Below, one piece after another: positions 9,738 to 17,191 of a DNA stretch of 21,789 nucleotides; position 1 is the stretch's first letter, and each line of letters begins with the position of its first letter. Below the pieces are notes generated by a model. The model saw only the letters and a program-made list of their open reading frames with translations, was not told the origin of the DNA and searched no databases. The stretch comes from Mesostigma viride. Its lineage: Eukaryota; Streptophyta; Mesostigmatophyceae; Mesostigmatales; Mesostigmataceae. Where the stretch lies: positions 1 to 21,789 of the forward strand of contig RPFO01001559.1 of NCBI GenBank assembly GCA_009746045.1. The letters are read 5' to 3'. Made by a program: the position numbers and the translations under genes.

Positions 9738-10090
9738 AATGTCGCGCTTAAACGCCGGCTATGGCCAGAGACTCGGAGTCCTCACGTACCTGCCGGCTGG
9801 TCGAAGTGCTTGACGTGATGACATTATGGCTGCGCGTGGTGATGTCGGCCTCCTCGCGGAGGTCGTGCATGCGTTTGTTGCTTGAGCTGTGCCGTGATGG
9901 TACGTGGAGGTACGTGGCGGAGGTGGTGTGGTGCTTCAGCCTGTCCGCCCAGGTTTGGGTGGGAGGGGCATGCATGGTACGTCGGCTGGGCCAGCAGTTA
10001 ATGATGAAGTTAAGAGTTATCATGGGGCACAACATCATGCATGTGTGGAAGCCTCCTATCAACGTACTTTTCAAGTTGAAAAAGTGAATT

Positions 10091-10270
10091 GAAATTTACT
10101 TAATTTCTACGTCGTGCTTTGAATATATGAGTACTTCACATACTGAACGCATAAGTTGATATCTACAACTTGAAACACAATAATGCATGCTGACCGCCCA
10201 GTTATAATAGAAGCTTAATTGCATGCATCGATCATGCATGGATGCGGGGTCGTACATACATCGAACATGC
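10091..10270. other. AT-rich spacer, no gene seen
   Basis: Separates the B-family copy II from the LINE. It contains several GCATGC words and the TA-rich insertion target (atatatatagta at 10271-10282). No coding or repeat signal was recognised. Confidence 0.5.
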
Positions 10271-10280
10271 ATATATATAG

Positions 10281-13200
10281 TACCGTAACCTCCTCTGCCA
10301 GCACCTTCGCGCTGTGCACCCCGATCTCGGCGCGGCGGATCTGCAGGCCATGAGCTGTTACCGGTGCCCGGAAGCTCACTGCCAGCGGGTGTACTCCATT
10401 CACGGGCGCGCTCAGCACGCGCGCGCCTGTGTTGCTCAACGGCCCCTCAACCGGCCAGCAGTCCCGGCCCCCTCCCCCCCTCCCGCCTCGGCTCCCACCG
10501 GCTCCCAGCCCCCGCCGCCCGACTACTCGGCCAGTTGGCGTTGGCTTGACACGGTTCCCTGGGATGCATGCGCCATCAACCCGACGTCTACCCTGACCGA
10601 CCTCCCCCACCGCGCGCGTAGCCTTTTCGCGCAATGTGCAATCGTTTCTCTCCGGCGCATGCACGCCGCTCCGGACGACCCGCTGGGCTTTAAACTGCAC
10701 ATGGTGACCCCCCGCCTGCTCCTCACCCCTCTCGGGCGTGGTGTGCGCGGCCTCCAGGGTGCGGTTATTGCCCGTTGCCGACGCTTTCTGCAGGGGGACT
10801 GGGAGGGGCTGTTTGGCGTGCCGCCCCCGCGCACGGCCCGGCTGTCGGGGGAGGTCAACTTCGAGCGGGTGGCCGCCGACGTCATCCGCCTCGTCCGCGA
10901 GGGGCAGCTCAGCCGGGCCATGACCCGCTTGGAAATGGCCAAGCTCGCCCCCGCCAATGCGGCTACCCTGGCGGCCTTGGAGGCTCTTCACCCTGCGGAG
11001 CCCGGATTCCAGCTGCCCGTGCCGGACCCCCTGCCGGCCCCCCTCCGGCTGGACCGCGACTGCTTCCTGGAGGTGATGCGTGCGGTCCCGCGGGCTTCCT
11101 CTACCGGGCCGTCGGGCTGGCGCTACGAGCACTTGGAGGTCCTGGTGGGGCATGGGGGCGAGGACATTCTCTTTGACACCCTCATTGACCTGGCGGCTGG
11201 TCGCGTTCCTCCCGCTGCGCGCGAGTGGTTAGCGGGCGCTCGCCTCCTCGCTCTGCTCAAGGGTGTCTTGCCCCCCCCGAGGGCAAGGTGCGCCCGATCG
11301 CCTGCGGTGAGGTGCTCCGCAAGCTCGTGGGCAAAGTGATCTGCCGCCAAAAGGCGCCCGAGCTCCGTGCCTTTTTCTGCCCGCCCCTCGCAGCGGGTGA
11401 GACCTCGGTGGCGGCCCAGCTGGGGGTGACGACTCCAGGCGGGGCGGATATCCTCATCCATTCGGTGCAGGCCTACCTCGAGGCCCACCCCACCCACGCT
11501 GTCGTCAAGGTCGACTGCCACAACGCGTTCAACAGTCTGTCCCGCGCCAGCATGTTTGCGGCCGTCATGGAGTCCTTCGAGGACTTGTACGCTTGGACAG
11601 CCGTGTGCTACGGCCAGCCCGGCCAACTGGTTCACATCATGGAGGACGGCACTCGCGGCGGCCTGCTGTCGCGGTCGGGCACCCAGCAAGGGGACCCCCT
11701 GGGACCCCTGTACTTTGCCGCCCCCCTCCAGGGTTGCCTCCAAGCGGTCCATGCTGCCCACCCGGCGGTCGCTATTCAGGCCTACTTGGATGATATCTAC
11801 CTTCTGGGCCCTGTGCCGGACACCACCGCGGCTCTGCTGGCACTGCAGACCGCGGTGGCCGACATCAACCTCCAGTTGACCCTTGCCAAGTGCGCGGTGT
11901 ACTCGCCCCAAGGTGATTGCTCCGGCTTTCCGCCCCAGCTCTTGGGCCGGGACGAGCGCCTCCATGGGTTGGATGTCCTCGGCGTTCCGGTTGGCGACCC
12001 CGCGTTTGTCATCGATGCTCTGCGGGCCGCCCTCGAGGCACGCACTGAGGTACTGCCCTTGATTGCGCGCCTTCATGATTCGCAGACCAAGGGTCTGCTT
12101 CTGTGGTTTTGCGCTCACCCTCGCGTCGTTCACTGGCTCCGGGGCGCTCTTCCGTCTCAGGTCCGGCTGGCCGCCGAGGGCCACGACGAACGCATCCAGT
12201 CGGCCTTGGCGCAGCTGGTCCCGGGCCCCGACCTCCCGCCACATGCTATTCGCATTGCCTCCCTGCCTGCACGGATGGGTGGCTGCGGTCTGACTCGTGC
12301 CGCCCGGCTGGCCCCAGCAGCTTTTTGGGCTCCGTCGCTCAGTCGTGGGCGGAAAGCTGCCGGCTCCTGCCCCTTTTGGCAACGGCAGCGCCTGACCTCC
12401 TGGACCCCAGCAGCCCTTTGCCCTTCGTCACCGCCATCCAGGAGGCCTATGCTGAGATCCAGCAGGCCTGTTCTCCCGTCCGTGCCGCTCAGGCGGTACA
12501 GCGCCACCTCCCTCGCGGCACTCCCTCGGTCGCCTCCGTTCAATCTCCCGCCGCATTCCCTGCTCGCGTCATCGATAAACACCAGAAAACCTACGCGGGT
12601 ATTCTGCACACGGCTGATTGGATTGCTCTTTTCGCGGACCTCAACGCCCAGGGACGTGCGTGGCTGTTCTCGCTTTCCTTGCGGAGTGTGGGCTCGGCGT
12701 ACCTTCGTGCTCTTCCCATGGCCCCCCCATTCGCCTTGGCTCCCAGCCACTACTCGGTGGCGCTCCGGCACCAGCTATTTGCCCCGCAGCCTCTTGTTCC
12801 GGCCGGGCGGCCTTGTGGTAGCTGTGGGCAGCCGCTGGATCCCACGGGGACTCACTACCTTGCCTGCATGGGGGGCCAACAGAATCAGAATTGGTATTTG
12901 TATTTGCACACTGTCCTCCTGACGGTGGTGCTCGCCATGATTCGGTCGGTTTTCCCCCACGCGAACATCCGGTCCGAGGATGCGGATGGCGCTGCCTTCT
13001 ATTCCCCCAACCACCGGCCTGACATCGTGGTGCTGGACTTTGAGGGGGGTGGCCGGCATCTGCTTATTGACGTTTCGGTGGCGCGGCCCTTGGCTCTTAG
13101 CCACGTGGCTGGGGCCTCCCTCACGGCAGGTTACACGGCGGACCGGGCGGAGCGGGCCAAGCTCCTGGCCTACGGCGACGTCGGGCACCATCGTGTGGTG

Positions 13201-13434
13201 CCCTTTGTCCTGGAGGAGTTTGGGGCCATGGGGCCCCTGACCTCCGCCTTCTTCAAGGAGTGTTGCCGGCTCCGGGAGGACCGGCTGGACCTGGAGGGCC
13301 AGCGGGCCCCATGGTCGGCGCGGACCTGGACGTCATATTGGCGTCAGCGCTTGTCGGTGGCGCTGACTCGGGCCATGGCTGACATCATGCTCCGCCGTAC
13401 GCGGGCTGATTTTGCGGTGCAGCAGGGCTATTAG
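10281..13434 (+). pseudogene. Reverse transcriptase/endonuclease polyprotein of the R2-like LINE (two 1-nt frameshifts)
   Basis: A single ORF nicks DNA and reverse-transcribes the element RNA at the nick. Order seen: an N-terminal zinc-finger-like CYRCPEAHCQRVYSIHGRAQ segment (about 10353-10412); a linker; RT core with VKVDCHNAFNSLSR (catalytic Asp at 11513), GTQQGDPLGP (11678-11707) and AYLDDIYLLG (YLDD at 11783-11794); a thumb region; a CCHC knuckle C-x2-C-x9-H-x3-C (12814-12867); then RPDIVVLDFEG (Pro-Asp at 13018-13023) and LLIDVSV (Asp at 13069), the P-D...D-x-(Q/S) layout of R2-type endonucleases. The stop is TAG at 13432-13434. The frame shifts at C8 (11271-11278) and T5 (12322-12326); each is explained by one missing base. 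The zinc finger plus PD-(D/E)XK domain excludes the APE-type LINE class. Confidence 0.8.
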
Positions 13435-13569
13435 GTTCCTCCCGTTAGGCGTTTCCATTGGTCTTATCGTAGTATAGAGCTTTGACATGGCTCTGTATAT
13501 AGGTTTATAGCTGGGCGTTTGCTTTGGTTTGAGTGATTTCACTCTGCTGTAAGTAATTATATTTTTAAT
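10283..13569 (+). mobile_element. R2-like (restriction-like endonuclease) non-LTR retrotransposon, 5'-truncated, 12-bp TSD
   Basis: The flanks are atatatatagta at 10271-10282 and 13570-13581 (the exact edge is ambiguous by the TA repeat). Coding sequence begins directly at the left TSD without an ATG, so the 5'UTR and N-terminus are missing. The element carries one ORF followed by a 3'UTR (13435-13569) that ends GTAAGTAATTATATTTTTA without a long poly(A). The partial copy at 6127-6854 shares the 3' end and the same target sequence. Confidence 0.8.
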
Positions 13570-13581
13570 ATATATATAGTA

Positions 13582-13864
13582 TGTGCACATCCGGCACACG
13601 CATTTAGTTAGACATGTGCGCATGCATGCATGGCTTCTATAATAGATGCTATAGCTGCCGATAAATGGTGTATCAAGGAGACAACCAGCGCAGGCCAGAA
13701 ATCGGGAGAATCCGGACCATGGTAGCTCAAGCCTGCTGTTATCTTGTCCGCGTGCTCAAGTCGTTCAGCATGATGGATATGCATGAATGGTGATGGAAAT
13801 GTGTAGCCTTGTTGATTGACGCAACCACCTCCCTAGCGGCCTGGCAACACAGTTTTCGCACGAT
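13582..13864. other. No gene or repeat recognised
   Basis: This 283-bp interval between the two LINEs has mixed composition, GCATGCATGC words at the left, no sustained coding frame and no match to other parts of the window. Confidence 0.4.
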
Positions 13865-15150
13865 CGATGCTGTACAAATAAGAACAAGGGGTCGCCTGCC
13901 GACCCCGGCAACTACAGAGGGGTGTGCAACTGTGCATTCAAAGTGCCCCCCTAAATCAAGCTTATTATGCGGCTCATCCTGAACCGCCTGCGCACGGCCC
14001 TGGACGGTCACCTCAGCGAGACTCAGCACGGCTTCCGTTCAGGTTGCAACACAGTACAGGCGTTCTTCGCTACTCGCCGACTGGTGGAGGAACTGCAACG
14101 CCTTCAGCCTGGTGAGTCGATCGATCCCCTTTGCACCTTGTGCTGGTGGACTTCATCAAAGCCTTGGATTCGCCGGTTTTCTGGCCTGCGCTTTGGGACA
14201 TCCTCAAGTTGTTCCGCCGGATCCCCCGCCCCCTTATTGCTGTCATCCGCAACCTGTATGAAGGGTCCACCACTTCGGTGCGCACTTCTTACGGGACCAC
14301 GCCACCATGCATGCTCTTTACAGAAGGGTGTGTGGCAGGGCTGCGTGCTGTCGCCCTACCTGTCCATTATTGTGGTCGAATACATAATGATTCAGGCGCG
14401 CAAGCGATTTGCCCGCATCGTGGGTAGGCGGGGAACCAGGGGTGCAGGTTTCTAACAAATACTGGCATGGCGGAGCGGACACGGAGATTCGGCTGGCAGA
14501 CATCATCTACGCAGACGACACCACCCTCTTCGAGGACACTGGGCGACCTCACCGCCGACCTGGCCCGCAAGCTGGACGGCGCGGTCACCAACATGCTGCG
14601 TTCCATTTTCAGAGTAGGATATGCTGCTCATGTCCGCAATGAGGACCTGTACCAGGGCATGCAATATATCACCAGCACCATTAAGCAGCGGCGCCTGCAG
14701 CTAGTAGGGCACTTAGCTCGCACCAACCAGGTATAGACACCTCGCGTGGCCCCCCGCAGGACTGCGACCAGCTCAGCCTGGCCGGCACCTCCTGACGTGG
14801 GCCGGGCCCAGTGATGTTAGACGCGCAAGGCCCGCACCTTTTAAAGAATAGCTAGTAGAGGACATGGGGGCCTAGGCCTCGCCGTGATTTGGACGAAGAT
14901 GATGGACAAGGCCAAGTGGGCCCAGGTCATACATAGAGGACAACGAGCCCCCCCCTGTGGGGAAGCGCCCGCGTGTGCAAACCCGCGGGAGGCACGCCAC
15001 TGAGACAGCTCCCCTAGGGCAGCGTGAGGCTGTCTAGATAGATGTTGTAGTTAGAATGCTGTTAGATAGATGTCGTAGGTAGCTGATGTAGATAGATTAG
15101 ACCGGTAGGACTGTTTGCACCCATCCATCCATCCATCCATCCATCCATCG
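13865..15150 (+). pseudogene. Decayed L1/RTE-like ORF2 reverse transcriptase with (CATC)n 3' tail
   Basis: RT motifs appear in order but in different frames: KNKGSPADPGNYRGVCN (13882-13932), LSETQHGFRSGCNTVQAFF (about 14014-14070), LVDFIKALDSPVFW (about 14140-14182), KGVWQGCVLSPYLS (about 14323-14364), and RLADIIYADDTTLFED with YADD at 14508-14519. NEDLYQGM and RRLQLVGHLARTNQV (14637-14735) are the post-RT segment, and WTKMMDKAKWAQVIHRG (about 14891-14941) is C-terminal-like. The stretch between YADD and the post-RT part is shorter than in intact elements. At least four frameshifts make it inactive. The end has GATAGATG words and then (CATC)7 at about 15119-15149. No apurinic endonuclease domain is left. 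It differs from the R2-like element in having YADD and no CCHC/RLE domain. Confidence 0.7.
15119..15149. repeat. (CATC)7 microsatellite
   Basis: Seven tandem CATC units follow the RT-bearing segment and its GATAGATG-containing 3' region, so they probably represent the LINE's simple-repeat tail rather than an independent microsatellite. Confidence 0.8.
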
Positions 15151-15157
15151 GGGTTAA

Positions 15158-15206
15158 TGCTCCGTGACTCCCCAACGGGAGCACGAGTCTAATTAATTAA
15201 TTAATT
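15158..15206 (+). mobile_element. A-family SINE 3'-end scrap
   Basis: TGCTCCGTGACTCCCCAACG with the intact CTCCC-CAAC-GGGAG stem-loop, then CACGAGT and a (TAAT)n tail at 15190-15206. Only the last ~32 bp plus tail are present, an extreme 5' truncation. Confidence 0.7.
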
Positions 15207-15668
15207 GTGCATTGAACTTTTGGCTCCAGCCATAATTTCAGGGCTTATAAATATTTCAGGGCTTACGTGTAGAGCGACTAGATGACCTAGACGGTGGGGC
15301 CGGAAACAGCTTGCTTGATCAGGGCGTGTGTTTCGAGCCTCTGGCCGGGAGTGTCTAGGGGTAAGCACCATTGCTGCGATCGCTCTTCCACCATTTACGA
15401 GGAAATACCCACAAATGGGAAACCACTGAAAAGGTCTAGCTAGTCAGTCATTACGTTAGCCATGCCATGATTCCAAACGTCCAAGAACTGCACACGGTGC
15501 AAAGGCAAAAATCCGGAGGACAGCACTTTCAAATGTGCGGCGGGAACTAAAAGCCCGTGTATGCCAGAAAACATCGTGTTGCTGCAGCGACGTCGCGACG
15601 ATGTGGACAACGAAATGGTACTATGATCAATACATGCAGGTATGCATGAGCAGGCAGGTGGCAGTAAT
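15207..15668. other. No gene seen
   Basis: Contains a short tandem of ATTTCAGGGCTTA (about 15235-15265) and otherwise unremarkable non-coding DNA between two retroposon fragments. Confidence 0.4.
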
Positions 15669-15780
15669 TTACATTCCCTAGCTCACCTGCATGTTGTAGC
15701 CCAGAATGTATGAAAAAACATACACCCCTTCTCAAGGATATGCATTACATGTGCTCCCCACGGAGATATATGTTCAAATA
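15669..15780 (+). mobile_element. B-family 3'-end fragment
   Basis: Collinear with 5770-5875: ACATTCCC, the TAGCCCAGAATGTAT block, CTCAAGGATATG, and a degenerate stem-loop CTCC-CCAC-GGAG, followed by an AT-rich run. The rest of the element is absent. From 15781 to 16064 I see no gene, only frequent GCATGC and CATGCA words. Confidence 0.6.
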
Positions 15781-16064
15781 TATCTTTTATATGTGTAAAT
15801 TAACTAATGAATTAATACCTGCATCACATGCATGACGTGTGCCAGCACATGCATCACCATGTGTACATACGTACATGCGCTAGGGAATCAGGAATGCGGT
15901 ACGTAATGCATGCACATAGATAAGCGTGATGGGCTGCATGTTTTGCATGCAGGTCCACAGAATTTTTTGAATTGCATGTGCATGGGAGTAAGTTTGCAGC
16001 ACGCCAAGATTGTTTCATCAAGAGAGAAATCCAAGGACTACAGCATTTTCCTATGAAGTAGTGC

Positions 16065-16232
16065 ATGGTAGTCGCTGCTCGATCAAGCGCGCAACAAGGA
16101 AGTCACAACAACATGGAAGAGCAAGCCAGAAACTTTGCGAGCACATCCATGAGCATGTGCAAGCGCGCTCATTCTGACGTAAACAAGATCGCGGCATCGC
16201 TTAACAAGGAGATAACATGCGGGCACAGGTAG
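16065..16232 (+). CDS. Possible small protein or first exon, 55 codons
   Basis: ATG at 16065 (in-frame TAG just upstream) opens a frame whose second half has protein-like composition (MEEQARNFASTSMSMCKRAH, then SDVNKIAASLNKEI). It ends either at TAG 16230-16232 or at a good donor CACAG|GTAGTG (16228/16229). I recognise no family and could not find a convincing next exon. It may equally be chance. Confidence 0.2.
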   Translation: MVVAARSSAQQGSHNNMEEQARNFASTSMSMCKRAHSDVNKIAASLNKEITCGHR

Positions 16233-16418
16233 TGGCGTTCTAAGGGTTCACTAAAAATCCACACGTGGCTCTGCCACGGTGTACAACCTAGGGCCCGTGT
16301 TCCGCCAAGCATTTCTTGCCGTCAAAGAAGGACAAAGCAGTCGAAAATGGCCATCGATAGAAGTCCCTCGTCCTACGATGACACACCACAGGGCCATCCG
16401 TGTCTCAAGGAGTCAACA

Positions 16419-16442
16419 CCAGGGTACATACATACCCTGGTA
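16419..16442. other. Perfect 9-bp-stem hairpin
   Basis: ACCAGGGTA-CATACA-TACCCTGGT. It lies about 470 bases beyond the stop codon of the minus-strand BART gene, in the likely 3' flank. No TTACA (minus-strand TGTAA) was noticed in 16233-16905, so the normal 3' end of that gene is not located. Confidence 0.5.
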
Positions 16443-16905
16443 TTGTCTCTTTTAATACAGGCAGCAAGACAGGCAGCTCCCTCCTGTGGCCCTCTGGTTG
16501 ATTCATTGACACCGCCGAAACAGGCACAGAGCAGGAAGCTGGCCACCAGTTATAGCCTGCCTGGCAACCCCCCCGAGCCACAGTAGAATAGCCACTGTAG
16601 TGCCCGGGCCCTCCTGGCAAAGGGTTACGAGTCATCCTGGCCTGGCCCACCAATGAGCAGCCCCTCTCACCGCCGAGAGAGGACATGCCAAAAAAAGAAA
16701 TGCCCCTCTCTTTTGCACACCAAGCGGCATGGTGCCTTTCTATCTTGAGTGCCAAGAGATTCCTCACGAGAAACGAAAAAAACTCTTTCTCTTTCATGCA
16801 CAAGTGGGGAGGTTCCTGTTTCTGATCCTGTCACACCAAGTGGGGGGGGACGCTTATTGTTCATGCCAGTGCAGCCCCTTCCGACACGTGCCACAGCAGG
16901 GACCC

Positions 16906-17133
16906 TCATGCCAGGCGTGAAGCCGGGCGCTCCATGCGGGACCCTGGCCTGGGCAGACCCTGCGCGGGCACGGGGCACCCAGACGCCGCGGTGGGGCTGT
17001 TGGGTGTCTTGGCCTGGCCCGTCGTGGCCATCTCCTGGATGCGCTTCTGCGCGTGCATCGGGCAGTGCTTCATGCGCTCATACATGCGGCGCATCATGTC
17101 CTTAAAATCTGGTGTGATGGTGTTGGTGTTGGT

Positions 17134-17191
<58 letters not shown>

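Larger units (their letters stand above)
7311..10090 (-). mobile_element. B-family retroposon, copy II, the longest, with three nested insertions
   Basis: Reading from about 10090 leftward: ORF1p-like coding (10080-9740, with TWADRLK and HDLREEADITTRSHNVI), more ORF1 (9480-9345), the C-terminal ORF1 segment with DDDLTLAQQQ (8690-8400), the shared 3'UTR (8400-7337), stem-loop ACTCC-CAAT-GGAGT and an AT-rich tail (7311-7336). Three insertions interrupt it: the TIR element 7490-8074, an L1-like ORF2 fragment (about 8669-9339) and an A-family SINE (9497-9737). Removing them gives an element of roughly 1.3 kb collinear with 4929-5885 and extended 5'. No intact frame remains. Confidence 0.6.

Noticed and set aside
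4107-9740. A and B ends read as the terminal inverted repeats of one DNA transposon
   Set aside because: The similarity of the ends is the shared 3' stem-loop. Separate exact TSDs (16 and 19 bp) show that A and B inserted independently as retroposons with simple-repeat tails.
10215-12382. Two long minus-strand frames (312 and 419 codons)
   Set aside because: Both are antisense to the R2-like LINE ORF, whose plus strand carries the RT, CCHC and endonuclease motifs.
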